Shown here: piece by piece, positions 31,806 through 44,759 of the stretch | Layout of the letters: each line of letters opens with the position of its first letter | How positions within the stretch are numbered: position 1 is the stretch's first letter | NCBI GenBank assembly: GCA_016271365.2 | Contig: CM057459.1 | Span: 490,929,501 to 490,993,500 of the forward strand | Direction: 5' to 3' | DNA length: 64,000 bases | Source: Neoceratodus forsteri | Taxonomy: Eukaryota; Chordata; Ceratodontiformes; Ceratodontidae | Translations under genes and position numbers: made by a program | The notes under the pieces: generated by a model | Told to the model about the DNA's origin: nothing | Database searches by the model: none | What the model saw: only the letters and a program-made list of their open reading frames with translations

Positions 31806-34800
31806 GGAACAGTGATGCACTGGGCACGGATGTTCTGTGAATGTAGTTGGGACCTGAAAATGAACAGAAGACGTTGTAGACAAGGGCAGATTGGACCCAT
31901 GGTAGTACAGCTGCATGTCGGTGCCTGGACTCAGGACTTGTGCCAGGATGTCATATGGATGAGTCAGGATTACATGTTAAGAAGGTTGGAGTTCATGTAC
32001 ATAGAAACTTGGCAGCAGCCCAGTTAGTGAGGGGAGACCCCAAAGAGGACAAGCACTATACCGATGATGCATGCATACAGCATGGAACCCAGAGGAATGG
32101 ATTGGAAGAGCAACCAGAATACAGACCCCCAATGGCTAAGAATGTCGCTTAGCACTAAGATGGTCACACTTGAATATGCCCGCACTCTACATAGGCTGAC
32201 TGATGTTCTCCAGGAGGACTGAGCAATAGCTGGATACAGAAACCAGGAAGTAGAAACAATCCATCAGACCTCTCAACTCATCCCTGATTTGCTTCAGAAT
32301 TTTCCATTGTCCCTCCGCAAATTAGTGTTTTTGTGACTGAATGGTGAGGATTGTAAGCACAAAATAATGCCAGACATTGGAATTACAACTTAGTTTATCT
32401 TCAGAAAATGCTTTTTACACTAAGCCCCTTATTCTATCAGGTTCAGTTGTATATCTCACTGATTCTTTTTAAATTTGTCCCTCATTTTGGTCCTTTGTCC
32501 CTGAATATTTTAAGCCTTATCCCTGATTTTTGATGCAGTGGATTGAGACGTATGCAGTCTGTAGCACCAAAGATATGGGGCCCATCAGATGTAGACAAAT
32601 CCATGGGGGAAACAGGAAGGAGCCACATTCTAGCCCCTCACTGAGGAAAAAGAGGCCAGAGCCATGAGTGGAAATGCTGAGAGGTTGAGGGATGCCAGAG
32701 TCTCAGATGGAAGAGGCACAGGTAGTCCATAGGCAAGGCTACAGGGGCTACAGGAGAAGTGCATCTGGAGATAGAGGCAGGTGAAGACACAGGTGAGCAC
32801 AACCAAGGAATGAAGGCCAAAGCCTGATGAGGCTGTGAAGTACAGTAAAAAATGAAAGGAATCCCACTGCAACAGCCCAGGGCAGCGAGCCTGGAAGGGC
32901 GCTGTAGCTGCGTCGGATCCAGAAGCGAAGGAGAGCACAGGGTGGGAAGTGTGAGCAAGGATCAAGCAAGGGATGGCAGTGGGAAATGGAGGCCAGACTG
33001 CAGAGTGCCACAGGCAGTGGTGAGATGATCCAGGTGCTGAACAAGCTGGGAACTGCTTTGAGTGGGAGAACCAGAACAACAGTGGAGAAAGTAATCCAGC
33101 AGGGCACATGGTGGCAGTGCAGAGCAGTGTGGTGGCTAGCAGATGAGAGAAGAAAGTGCCCAAAAAGAAGGAAGGAGAAGATGGAGAAAAAAGGAGGTAT
33201 GGGGGCAGAAAGGCTGGGGTGTGGAGACAAATGGACAGGAAAAGAGCACAATGGGGAGAAAGAAGGACGTGTGGGAGAGACAATGAAGAGGAGAGACAAA
33301 ACAAGGAAAAAATCAAGATGCAAGACAAACGGAGGCAGGATGGGAGGGAAAGCAAAACAAAGGGAAGAAGGAGAAGGAAAGTGCACCCAGCTAACCAGCC
33401 ATGCAGATGGTTGTCAGAACATTTGAAACAGAGCAGCGGAAGAGCTGTGAGTTAAGTAGGGGATGTGGGAGGGGCTATTCCCCTTCCCTTGAATCACAGG
33501 CTATAGCTTTCCCTTTACCTTCTCACTGCAACATTTGGAGCAGCAGGGAACAAAAAATATTAGAAGGAAAACTTGGAGATATTAACACAAATGGGTAAAT
33601 ATACTTGAAGGAGACAGAAGGAAGTGGTTTGAGGAAGTTAGGAGTCTGGTAATGCCAGCACCAACCTGGGGCAAAGAGGCATATATAGTAATCTCTTGCA
33701 AGTTTTTATGGAAAAGGGTGCTTACAATATACAGTACCATACATGCTGAGGAGAACAATCTGGTCAGTTATAAATTAGTTAGCCTCACCTTAAAGGATTT
33801 AGTCACAGAAATATGAAGTATATGAAAGTAATAATTGTTTTAATACTTCAGGATATTACACATATAATATATGATACTACACACACAGACTGTAGGGAAC
33901 AGTAATTCAACAAAAACTGAAAATGTTTGCACATAGAAGGTTTCTCACAGAAGAAAATACTCTCTCCTTCTGTAGTAAGATACATTGGCTGACACTTTGA
34001 ATCAGGGCAAACTCTGACCCTTAGATGCCATTTGGTCATAGTCCTAAGCCTGACTGACTCTTTTATCCTGCCAGACCTAAAAGCCCTCCAGTTTCCCCCC
34101 ATGATACTTCATCCAACATGCCACTCTGACATCATAGATTCACAAATTCTTTGTCTACAGAGCTGGATGCTCATAAAAAAGCTGGTTTGATCTCACCCTC
34201 AGACTTGGTATATATAAACACTTCCAAAGGCATCTGCTTCTTGTCCCAAGTTCTGTTTAGCATAGCAGGGGGTGACTCTCTCAGAAACATGAAGGGAATG
34301 CTTTCTGCTTCAGCTGTCCCAGTAACTGTCCAGAGGGACTTTTATCTCTCAAGAGCCCTATAATGAATTGCCCTGGGGGTCCTGCCATGAGACTGGGCAG
34401 CCAGATAATCCATTTTCAACAGAGCCAGCTAGTTTATTTTATTTTCCGACACACTGCTAGAATGCTTGACTTTCCCCAGCAGTTGCTAAATTCAAACGGG
34501 TACACTTGCAGAAAGAATTACATATAATAAAAAAAAGGAGTACAGTACATGTATACATGACAAATAGTTATACACACAGTGAAAAGAAAAGTAAGTCCAC
34601 TAAGAGAAATTTGTATTTTGTAGTATACTTCAAACACTTTGTGACAATTGTTTGTTTAATGTTGTTTTTTTGTGTACTGAGAGCAGAGGCTTTGTACACG
34701 CAAGTATAAGAAATGACAATTTGTATATGTAGCCCAAAAGCACACAGTGGAAAGGGTTTTCTTTACTTGAATGGGTTTGATTAAGAGCTATGCCATAATA

Positions 34801-35084
34801 ACTGGGCTGTTATTATGCTGAACGTTGGTTATTTTGCCTGTTGAAAGTGCTGCCAACCCAGTTATTAAATAACATAGCCAGCAATTAAAAGTTCTTTCTT
34901 TGTTCAAATCACATTTAGATATAAAAATACACAACTACAGTAATTTCAGAAAACTATGCTCTAGAAAGCATTTCTACGATGCTTACAATTGGATTTAAAA
35001 TCACCAGAAATTATAGCATTAAATCCTGTAATCTTTCTACATAGATACAATGATGCATATAGCTATAGTATATCGATGATGCCA
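31806..35084. other. No gene or named repeat recognised
   Basis: From 32600 to 33500 the + strand is very purine-rich, which gives long but low-complexity frames on both strands, including a 241-codon frame on the - strand. I see no domain or codon signal. The rest is AT-rich and unremarkable. Confidence 0.45.
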
Positions 35085-35315
35085 GCAGAAAAAGGCTGAT
35101 GGGCACATCTAGTCTGCCTGCCATACCTAGCTATTCTGCCCTGGCCTTAGTGTCCATCTCCCCTTTGTTTCTGCCACTCATTTTCTAACTAATCCCAGAT
35201 GTTTGGCCCATCCCTGTTTGAGGCTGCTCACTGACTTGGACCAGACCACTTCCTCCTGCAATTAGTCCCACTTGTCCACCACACTCCATTTGGGAACAGT
35301 ATTCATAGTATCTGT
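35085..35315 (-). mobile_element. CR1 LINE 3'-end fragment
   Basis: The - strand reads a VVDKWD-LQEEVVWSKSVSSL segment, then KQGWAKHLGLVRK, then a QADXMCPSAFFCWHH-like 3' end. This is the same C-terminal plus 3' UTR layout as other CR1 scraps here. A poly(T) run at 35333-35351 is separate. Confidence 0.6.
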
Positions 35316-37837
35316 AAAGTTTTGTATGAAAACTTTTTTTTTTTTTTTTAGAAACATAATCACTTTTTTGCTGATTCATCAATTCTGTATTACTTGCCAG
35401 AAACAGCACAACTCAGTGTTTCTGTCCTCTTGCCTTGTGCTCTCTTTTTGTTTGCTCAGTTTTGCTTGCACAGTGTGATAGCTCATGTCATTTAAACCTG
35501 ATGATTACAAAATAGTTGAAACAATGGCCCTAGTCTTAGTCACAGATGGATCCTGCCAGATATGAAATGGATATCATGCTTATTGGAGTAAGGCACTGCA
35601 AGTTAATCAGATGGAGGATAATCCATGTTATTGTTCTTTTGGTTTTTGCAGTGGGTAGTCCTCAGACTTTCCAGCTTATGTTTCACCATTGTGCTGACCT
35701 GCTATCAAATTCTGATTGGCAACACATGGCGGACTCCTCTGACAGAATGCAGAAAGGCATGATGCCCAACGTTCCTTTCAAGAGCTACTGACGCCTCAAA
35801 GAAAACTTTCAAAAACATAATAATTGGGTACAATTCTGCTTGCATTCCATTTATATTTTATATATGTCTCCTCTCCATAATTTATTACCAAGAAAATGTA
35901 TGTGAATATATTATCTTCATCCCTTAGAGTTCATTTTGAGTTCATCTGCCTCTGTAGCTTATTCCCTACTTCAAGTCATAATCCTCTGTTGTGACACCAT
36001 AATCTGTTGCCATAGGAGTAACTGTGAGGTCACAGGCAGTGCTCTATTATTTCACATAGGGAGAAAGCTGCAGGAACAGATGAACTCTTCAGGAGCAAAG
36101 ATCCTGTTTTCATGCAGATGACCTCACTACTAAGTAATGGTGAGGAGGAATACAGAACTAATGGGAAATACAGTATACAGTAAGCTGGACAGTGCCTAAA
36201 TATTATGTTTTATTAAAGTTATCCTGAAAGTGTCACCAGTTCTTTCATCCTTGAGTCTGCACTGAGGATATCATTAAAACAGTACTTCCTGGATTTTATT
36301 TTCTAGTTTTGCTCCTGTTATGTCTCAGCAACTTCCCATGAAGACCATGTACATATTATCTCCTGGCCCCAATGACCACTGTCTCTGGCCTAGGCAACCT
36401 CATAGTTTACCCCTCAATGCTGGGGCTTACAGCAGAGTGGGGGTTGTCCCACCAGACACATGATTACTATTGCTTAAGCCGGCTGTGAGTGAAGGGCCAA
36501 AGATTGCTCTGATCTGAGAAATTTTCCCTCGAGTAGTTTCATCACCTGGGTGCTGGCATCAAAGAGCCCATGTGCTCACATATACTACATGTGGGGACAG
36601 GCTTATGCCTGGGAACCCTCCTACTAAAAGAAACCCTCAGCTGCACTGCCACCTGAGTAACTCAGGTGGTGGTTATGCTGCAGGACTTGAGACCCATTAT
36701 ATCCTAGAGCAGGACAACATCTTTCTGTTACTAAACTCTCCTCCACCTCCCAGCCCCGACAGATGTCAGGCACAGAGTGTGAGCCATGACCCTTGGACAT
36801 CATTGCAGTAAGCAGCAGCATAGTTTTTGTGCCAGAAGGTCAGCCTTGCACTTCCTCATGTTATACTGTACCTTCAGTCAGCTCAATAGGGTTTTGTCAG
36901 TGAAGTAATGTGGCATCCAGCACCAATCTGGTGTGCTAGGAATTAGTCTGCACAAAGATTTTAAGCAAGTCTTCAGATGTACTGCAGTCCATACAACAAG
37001 TCTTTTCTGTGAAACTATAATCATCTCCATTCTTTCCAGACTATAACTTCAAGATTATATTATTAAACTGAGATTTGGACATATTAGTTGTCTGGGTAAT
37101 GTTAGTTTACTTTAAAGTTTATAAGCTCAATAACTGTTCTTGAGAAATTTTCTAAGATGTGAAATGTGTAATTTTTTATATGAATAGTCAGCTCAGGATC
37201 CAATATTCAGATGTATGGCTATTTTATCTTTAAATGTTACGTTTGTAATATAGCCCAATATAATTAAATATTTATTGCATTTTAGGAGTTCACTGTTTCT
37301 GAGTTATGAAATAAATACAGTACCTCCACATAAAAGTTCACTTATATTTTTGGACCATTCAGTAGTAAGATACATCCTACTACATGTGCTAATGGGTTCA
37401 CCAAAACTGAAGCAATACATATATATATATATACATATTTACACCTTTTTTTTCCACTGAGTTTCAGACATACTGTAAATATAGACATGATGGAATTTGC
37501 TGTACAAGAGTGGTATCCTTGCTATATTTTACTATCAGACACTACAAAAGATGTGAATGTTAATCGGTGTATGTTTATTTTTATCTTTTACACATTGAAA
37601 GTAAATTGCCCAGTCAGTGGATTCAAAATGAAATATATGTTAGCAATGTTTGTCAACTATGCGGAGGGGAAAAAAGTCACTGAAGTGCTCAGGGAGTAAA
37701 AACATAAATAAAATGTGTTTTTGTTTGGAATAAACCTTAATTTTAAAATGTGTCTCAACCACACATCATCCTTCAACTACTTCCTAGCTCAGGTATAATT
37801 TCTAATTTTAATGTGTTCTTCTTTTATTTAATTAAAT
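35316..37837. other. No gene recognised; AT-rich
   Basis: Contains a poly(T) run near 35335, an (AT)n run at about 37419-37437 and short frames only. An open segment at 35546-35791 has an AG-bounded start at about 35650 but no other exon evidence. Confidence 0.4.
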
Positions 37838-38675
37838 GTATGGCAGCTTAAATTTGATGCAAAGAAGTGCAAAGTAATGCACCTAGGAAACAAAAACAAA
37901 GGGGAAGAGTACACAATGGGGGGAGGAGTACTAATAATAACAAAAATGGAAAGGGACTTGGGGGTACTCATATCAGATGACCTAAAGGTAAGCAAGCAAT
38001 GTGAGAAGGCAGTAGGGAGGGCTGGGGGGATACTGGGATGTATAGGGAGAGGCATCACCAGTAGAAAGCAGGAAGTAGGTGTTAGCCCTCCATACAGACA
38101 GTTGGCGAGACCCCATCTGGAGTACTGCATGCAGTTCTGGAGATCCCATCTCCACAAGGACATAGACAGGATGGAGGCAGTCCAGAGGAGGACAACAAAA
38201 ATGGTGCAGGGTCTGCTTCAGAAGCCATATGAAGAGAGAATAAAGGATCTTAGTATGTATACCCTCAAGGAAAGGAGGGAGAGGGGGGACATGATAGAAA
38301 CTTTCAAGTACCTCAAGGGGATCAACAAAGTCCAGGAGGGTAGCATCTTTCAGAAAAAGAGATGTGCAAGAACAAGGGGGCACAAATTGAAGATAGAGGG
38401 GGGATGGCTAAGGGGCAACATGAGGAAGTAATGTTTCACAGAGAGGGTGGTGGACACATGGAACAGTCTTCCTGAGGAGGTTGTGGGATCAAAAACGGTG
38501 GGGGAATTCAAGAATGCATGGGACAGACATTAGGCAGTTCTGATGAGAGTTAGGAAGAAGTAAGCTGTTGGTTAACTAGGATCTACAGCTCACCCAATAG
38601 GTAGTGAAATGGGCAAACTGGGTGGGCTAAGCGGTCCTTATCTGCCATCAAAGTCTACGTTGCTATGTGTCTATA
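37838..38675 (+). mobile_element. CR1 LINE 3' fragment (RT thumb, C-terminus, 3' UTR)
   Basis: A 184-codon frame (37877-38431) reads MHLGNKNKGEEYTMGG, ERDLGVLISDDLKVSKQCEK, RPHLEYCMQFWRSHLHKDID, RMEAVQRRTTKMVQGL, ERRERGDMIETFKYLKGIN and LRGNMRK. After a shift the C-terminal VVDTWNSLPEEVV-type block and the 3' UTR (CTTATCTGCCATCAAAGTC) follow. It is the same subfamily as the copy at 40303-44252 but on the opposite strand. It is 5' truncated and moderately well preserved. Confidence 0.85.
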
Positions 38676-39064
38676 TTAAACGTTTTGCCAGGGAGGGTCA
38701 ACTGAGGTGAGAAAAATTTGTTTTCAGAGATGACCGTAAGAGGGTATAAGGGAAAAAGCAATGCAATAATACAACAGAATAATTCAGTTAAAATGAACAG
38801 TACCTTAAAGTGTGTAGCAATGGTGCAGAGCAGCAGAATATGGTAACTGCAAAAAAAAAAAAACAGAAAGCAGCATGACACATGGTGAAAGAAAGCCATT
38901 CAGGTGGTCAGTAACCAAAATAAAAAATTAAATTAGACTAGAAATAAATTTATATTTACAGATTCAAGGGCAGCCAGTGTAGAACGAGTGGCAGGCAGGG
39001 CACCATGACCAGGGAGATGGAGAAAAAGAGAGAAAGAGGTAGAGGAAGGGAAATGTGAGAAAAG
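38676..39064. other. Nothing recognised
   Basis: AT-rich anonymous DNA with a short poly(A) near 38850. Confidence 0.4.
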
Positions 39065-39760
39065 CCAAGGCAAGGCAAATTTTATTTTTTATAGCACCCT
39101 ATCCAAGGGATCAGAGCACTTTACAGTATAAACAATATCCCCAAGATTTAAAATCAAAAATTTAAATAAAACTAAAGGCTTTTTCCAAAAGAAAAGTTTT
39201 AAGGAGGCTTTAAAGGCTTCCACTTAGCTGGCTGTGAGTATAACAGGTGGAAGAGAATTCCGCATTGCTGGAGCAGCAGTACTGAAAGCGCTGTCGCCCG
39301 ATCTCTTGAGGTGAGAAGAAAGTACCACAAGCAAACCAGCATCGGTGGAGTATAGGGTGTGGATAGGTCGATACGGCACCAGGAGTTTCTAAAGGTAGTC
39401 AGATCTCGAACCACGTGGGGATTTGTATGTCAAGAAACAGATCCTGAAGGTGATACATGAGCTCACAGGCAGCCAGTGCAGAGTGCGCAGAACAGGAGTG
39501 ACATGATCCCTCAAAGAGGCACCCATCAGAATCCTGGCTGCAGCATACTGAACTAGCTACAGTTGACACATCAAACCTCCAGACAACCCTAGGTATAGAG
39601 TGTTGCAGTAATCATGTCTGTTGGTGACAAAGGCATGGATGACTGTAGCCAGGTCAACAGGCATCAAGAACAGCCAGATCCTGTTGATATACCCAAAATA
39701 GAAAGGTAGGGTAATATGGGGGTCTGGGGTTAGGGACATGCACAGGGCTGAGGATTGTGG
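39065..39760 (-). mobile_element. L2-like LINE 3'-end fragment
   Basis: The - strand reads HAFVTNRHDYCNTLYLGLSG, then QYAAARILMGASLRDHVTPV, then LHWLPVSSCITF and ATALSVLLLQQ with a WNSLP-like end. This is the thumb and C-terminus of an L2-type ORF2. A 3' region with a CTTTGATCCC/ATAAAA-like tail lies at 39070-39200. It is shorter than the two main L2 copies and of a different subfamily. Confidence 0.7.
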
Positions 39761-40302
39761 GCCCAGAATACATCTTTTGGCAGTAAAGGAGGAAAAGTTG
39801 ATGACAGTGGGGAATCTCTAGAAAAGATAGTGGTAGATTTGAGGGGTATCATCCTGCAGTAGTATTTTCAGGGCAGAGAATGAGGAAGATGGGCACATAC
39901 AGAGGGGGTGTCTATACTGAAGAAAAGGGGACTGGTATGAGAAAGCTGATAGTAATGAGCTCTTGACACTGGGTAGGAAGAAGGAGCAGGAGTCAGCATA
40001 GCAGGCAGAGTGGCAGAAAAAAGAGAAAAGGCAGGATAGTAGGGGGCTGAGATAGCAGTGGAGGGAAACAAACCAGAACTTGAAGATGTGAGATGTGTAG
40101 TGAGAGAGGTGCTAACCCACACGAGACAGGGAGAGAGGGAGGTGTTGATGAAGTAGTGATAAGAGTCAGTTGGGAAGACAAGGGAAAAGTCATTGAAGAA
40201 GGGCAAGTCTGAGTACGGTGGATGTGCAGTCAGTACTATACACCACCTCCCTATTGTCAAAGACAGGGAGAATCATTTTCACAATAATCTCCTACCATGG
40301 GT
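39761..40302. other. Nothing recognised
   Basis: Purine-rich anonymous DNA. The - strand frame at 39868-40260 is Ser/Pro/Leu-rich and low in complexity, and is probably spurious. Confidence 0.4.
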
Positions 40303-40437
40303 AAAGAAACATAGAATTTGATGGCAGATAAGGTCCGCTTGGCACACCCAGTATGCCTATTTCCATACCTAATGGATAAGCTGCAGATCCTAGTTAACCA
40401 GCAGCCTATTTCTTCCTACCCCCACCCCTAGAATTGC

Positions 40438-43213
40438 CTAATGACTGTCCCACGCATGCTTGAATTCCACCACTGTTTTTGACTCCACAACCTCTTCCGG
40501 AAGGCCATTCCATACATCCACAACCCTCTCTGTGAATAAATACTTCCTTACATTACCTCTGAGCCTTTTTCCTCTATCTTCAAATTGTGCCCCTTTGTTC
40601 TTGCACACCTTTTTTTTGTAAGTTGCTACCCTCTTGGACTTTGTTGATTCCTTGAGGTACTTGAAAGTTTCTATCCTGCCCCCCTTTCCTCGAGGCTATA
40701 CATATTAAGCTCCCTTAAGACTCTTCTTCATGTCTTCCGTGCAGATCCTGCACCATTTAGTTGCCCTTCTCTGGACAGCTTCCATCCTGTCTATGTCTTT
40801 GTGGAGATTGGGTCTCCAGAACTACTCTGAGTACTCCAAATGGGGTCTCACCAGCTGTCTGTACAGAGGATAATAACTTCCTGTTTTCTACTGGTGATGC
40901 CTCTCCCTATGCATCCCAGTATCCCCCCAGCCCTCCTTGCTGCCCTCTCACATTGCTTGCCCACTTTTAGGTTATCTAATATGACTACCCCCACGTCCCT
41001 TTCCATTTTTGTTGTTGTTAGTATCTCACCACCCATTATGTACTCTTCCCCTGGATTTTTGTTTCCCAGGTGCATTATCTTGCACTTCTTAGCATTGAAT
41101 CTAAGCTGCCATACATTTTACTATTCCTCTAACCTTGCCAAGTCCCTTCTCATCCTTTCCACCCCACCTTGTGCATCAACTCTGTTGCAGATGGTTGTGT
41201 CATCTGCAAAGAGACATACTTTTCCTTCCAGTCCCTCTGCAATGTCGCTTATAAAGACATTGAAGAGGACCGGTCCTAATACTGAACCCTGCGGTAAACC
41301 ACTAGTAACCCCCCTTTCTTCAGAGTGGACTCCATTTACTGTTACTCTCTGTGTCCTATTCTCCATCCAAATCTTTACCCAGGCTGTCATCTTGGGACCC
41401 ACTCCCAGGCTGGCTAACTTGTATATTAATCTTTTGTGTTGGACTGTGTCAAATGTCTTGCTAATGTCTAGGTAGACCATGTCCACAGCCACTCCCTGAT
41501 CTACTACTTTGGTCACCCAATCAAAGAAATCTATTAGATTTGTCTGGCATGATCTTCCCGCTCTGAATCCATGCTGCCTTGGGTCCTGTGCCCCTCTGAC
41601 CTCTAGATACTCGACAATTCTTTCCTTCAGAAGTGATTCCATCATTTCCCCTATCACTTAGGTTAAACTAACAGGTCTGTAGTTTCCTGCTTCTGCCCTG
41701 CTCCCACTTTCGTGAAGGAGAATCACATCTGCCCTCCTCCAGTCCTCACGTACCACCCCATCCTCCCATGATTTCTTAAAGATGGTAGTCAGTGGTGTCA
41801 ATAGTTCTACCCTTAGTTCTTTTAGAATTCTGGGATGAATCCCATCAGGTCCCATTGCTTTGTCCACCTTCAGTTTTAAGAGTTCTTTCAGAACCCTTTC
41901 TTCTGTAAATGGGCTGGTATCAACTTCTGTATCCAGAGTGTTTCTATTGTTTGTTTTAGGTACCTCCCCCTCTTCATTTGTAAATACTGAGCAAAAATAT
42001 TTGTTCAGTATCTCTGCCTTTTCACAGTCACCCTCTCCCACACCCCCACTGCCCTTTATTAAGTCTCACTCTCCCTCCTTTAGTCTTTCTTCGCTCCCTG
42101 ATGTACCTATAAAAGGTTTTATCCGCCTTCTTGACTGAGTTGGCTATCTTTTCCTCGGTTTGGGCCTTTGCTGTTCTGACTGCCTTCCCAGCTTCCTTTT
42201 GCTTTAACTGATACAATTCTCTGTCCTGCTCCTTCTGTGATTCCTTGTACTTCCTGAATGCTTTCTTTTTCTCTTGAACCTTCACTGCTACTTCCTTTGA
42301 GAACCATAGTGGTTTCTTATATCATTTTGTTTTGTTTATTTGCTTCATGCAAAGGCTTGTTACCTCTGTGATGGCAGTTTTTATTATTCCCCATTGTTCT
42401 TCCACCCCTCTTTCCTTCCCATTTGCTAGTGCATTCCTTAAGCACTCAGCCATTTTGGCAAAGTCAGCCCTCCTAAAGTCCAGTACTTTTGCCTTTGTAT
42501 AGCTTGACTCTATTGCCATGTTTATTGTGAACCATACTGTTCGATGGTTGCTAGTTCCCAGATGGCTACCCACTTCTACATCTGTGATCCTCTCTCCATC
42601 TCCATTTGAGAGAACCAGGTCTAAGATTGCTCCCTCTTGAGTGGGTTCCAATACTAGTTGTCTAAGGCATACCCCCTGTAGAGCATCTAGAATAACCCCA
42701 CTCTTAGAAGTGACTGCTGCAACTGCACTTCTGTTAACATCTGGCATATTCAGATCACCCATCAGCAATATCTCTCCTTTTTCTGCCATTCAAGTATACT
42801 TTCTATCATTTCATTGTCCACTTCCTCCCCCTGAGATGGGGGTCTGTATACAACCCCTGTGCGGATTGTGGTGCCATTGCCTGTCTCCAAAGTGACCCAC
42901 AGTGCTTCTTCTCCTCCCTGTTTACCCTTTTGTTCTGTTGCTTTGATTCCTTCCCTTATGTAAACAGCTACTCCTCCTCCTCTTTTACCCTCCCTGTCCC
43001 TTCTATAGATAGTGTATCCAGGTATTTTCACATCCCAGTCATGGTTTGTGTGTACCATGTTTCTATGACTGCCATGATATCCAGATGTTCCTTCTCCATC
43101 AAGGCCACTAATTCAGAAAACTTTTTACCCAGACTACGGGCATTGGTACTCATTGCTCTCCATTTTTTGATGGCTTTACCTTCTGTGGCAGCATCCCCCA
43201 CTGACCATTCCAC
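40438..43213 (-). pseudogene. CR1 ORF2: APE endonuclease and reverse transcriptase
   Basis: Endonuclease blocks run STNARSLGKKFSELVALMEK, LDIMAVIETW, KRGGGVAVYIREGIK, TGVVYRPPSQGEEVD and ILLMGDLNMPDVN, then AILDLVLSNGDGERI and an SNHRTVWF block where SDH is expected (43213 to 42322). A linker follows. RT blocks are LKVDKAMGPDGIHPRILKEL, ESGSRAEAGNYRPVSLT, RQHGFRAGRSCQTNLIDF, LDISKTFDTVQH, GLPQGSVLGPVLFNVF and the catalytic VCLFADDTTICNRV (FADD at 41199-41210). The C-terminus ends …FKHAWDSH with a stop at 40438-40440. Breaks occur near 42320, 42040, 41658 and 41121. Endonuclease and RT signatures are essentially complete. Confidence 0.85.
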
Positions 43214-43302
43214 CTCAGTCTTTTTCTCATTTAGTACCCTGTTTTTTTAGGGAGAGGCTGGGATTTTTCTGCTGCTTATCAGTGCCTCCCCCCTTGACTA
43301 GA

Positions 43303-44252
43303 TTAAAAGCTTTCCAATGAAGCATTAAACCAATCACTCAAAAGACTTGTTCCCTTCCTGGACAGATGCAGACCATCCTGCCAGTATAGGCTGGTGTCCC
43401 TCTAGGTGGAACCCCAGTCCCCAATGAAGCCAAACCCCTGTGCTCCACTCCATTTTTTCAACCATTCATTAAACTGCATGGTGCAAAGTACCCTCGCCTC
43501 ACCCATGCCATTGACAGGTAGCACCTCTGAGAAGGATACTGTGTGTGCTACTTGTCTTAGACCCCTCCCAGGCTCTACAAAGTCCTCCTGCACTGCTCTA
43601 ATCTCATGATGAGCCAAGTCATTTGTCCCTAGGTGGACAACAATGTCCAGCTCAGACTCCCGTGCAGCTGTTCTTGTGATCCTGAAGATGCGCTTCCTGT
43701 CCCTTCAAGCCATGGCACCAGGCAGGCACCTTGCTTCAGTTTTCTCTGCTTCCCCTAGTTCTATCCCCCTTAAAAGTGAGTCCCCCATCAGGGGTTGCTT
43801 CCTTTCCCTGTGGTGGCCTCTGCCTCCTTTCTGTGGGCCTCCCCTGTGACAGTTGTCCTCATCCTCCTTAGTCTCCTCTGCGGGTGCATCCATAGGGGAA
43901 CTATGCTCCCCCAGAATGGTGTATGGATTGTGGAGTGGAGTGGAACAACTGACTGGATGTGCCTCTGTTCCACCATCTTCACCCTCCTTGAGCCCACTGT
44001 GGTCCAACTGCTGTGCTTTCTTTGCAGCCTCTGAGGTAGTGGTGGTGGGTCTGGTGCTCCCTGGATAGGAGAGGTTCCCTAACTACTGTCCAGTGTGGCC
44101 TGGGGGAAGGTTCCCCTACTACTGTCCAGTGTGGCCTGAAGAAGGGCAAATTCCTCCCTCTGGGCAGAGAGTTGTCTGCAAATAGGGCAGCATCTCAGCC
44201 TCCAGAAAGACTCCCAGAAGACTGCTGCCCCACAGCCATTACATTGTATCCA
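43303..44252 (-). pseudogene. CR1 ORF1: Cys-rich motif plus SGNH/esterase-like domain
   Basis: Near its start the frame reads WIQCNGCGAAVFW, then CCPICRQLSAQREEFALLQ, a paired C-x2-C finger and coiled-coil start typical of CR1 ORF1. The second half has the SGNH-hydrolase layout: a GDSLLRGIE block (catalytic Ser), ELDIVVHLGTNDLA (GTND block), VLPVNGMGEARV, GFGFIDW-like and YWQDGLHLSRKGTSLL (Asp/His block). The stop is at 43303-43305. The esterase domain of CR1 ORF1 is known from several vertebrates and is thought to act in the RNP. One in-frame stop and at least one frameshift lie in between. No clear Met start is visible. Confidence 0.75.
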
Positions 44253-44262
44253 TGTTTATCTA

Positions 44263-44266
<4 letters not shown>

Positions 44267-44307
<41 letters not shown>
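44267..44307. repeat. (GT)n microsatellite at the CR1 5' edge
   Basis: An uninterrupted GT run lying within ~15 bp of the recognisable start of CR1 ORF1. Confidence 0.95.
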
Positions 44308-44309
<2 letters not shown>

Positions 44310-44759
44310 ATTGGTTTGTTATATAGAAATATATATATTATACAATGTGTATGCTTATATTGTCAGTGCAGTGTGCTAGAGAGGATATGACAGTGATATG
44401 CACCTTGCACTCTTGAGGAAATGATGTCAGAACCCCAGGTATAAAGGAACTATTTCCAGGGGTGGTGAGGTGAGGAGTGGGCAGGGTTTGGGCCTAAACT
44501 GTGCCCTCACGGAACAATCAACTAAAAGCTCTGACCCGACTCTGTGATGAGTGCCTTCCTGTCAGCAAGATGCCCTACAAGACAATTTGTATAAAGGGGA
44601 TACAAGATTTGTTTCTGCAGAGCGCAGTGAGGTTACAAAGTAGGTTATCACAGTAGTAGTTCTAGTAACATCAAAGCCTTTGTCCAGTATATAAATGGAA
44701 GTAAAATGGCAGAGAGGATTGAGTCTCTGAAAACAAGGAATGGGGGATAACAAATGAAA
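44308..44759. other. Nothing recognised
   Basis: Anonymous DNA between two CR1 copies of opposite orientation. Confidence 0.4.

Larger units (their letters stand above)
40303..44252 (-). mobile_element. Near full-length CR1 retrotransposon
   Basis: A 3.95 kb CR1 on the - strand with both ORFs in order: ORF1 (Cys-rich start plus SGNH/esterase-like domain), then ORF2 (endonuclease and RT), then a short 3' UTR. The UTR ends in the ATTCTATGTTTC word typical of CR1. The 5' side stops at a (GT)n microsatellite at 44267. It is the best-preserved CR1 in the window, with a few stops and frameshifts, so it is a fairly recent but dead copy. Confidence 0.85.

Noticed and set aside
32630..33355. A 241-codon open frame on the minus strand, among the longest in the window
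   Set aside because: It lies over a strongly purine-rich + strand, which suppresses stops. The translation is Leu/Ser/Pro/Phe-rich with no domain, and overlapping frames of similar length exist in other phases.
35546..35791. Possible host exon with an AG before TGGGTAGTCC near 35650
   Set aside because: No matching donor, no recognisable protein family and no second exon nearby; consistent with chance.
37982..38383. A 133-codon minus-strand frame, and similar frames antisense to LINE RT elsewhere (e.g. 40840-41475 +, 6017-6433 +)
   Set aside because: They are antisense shadows of clearly recognisable LINE proteins.
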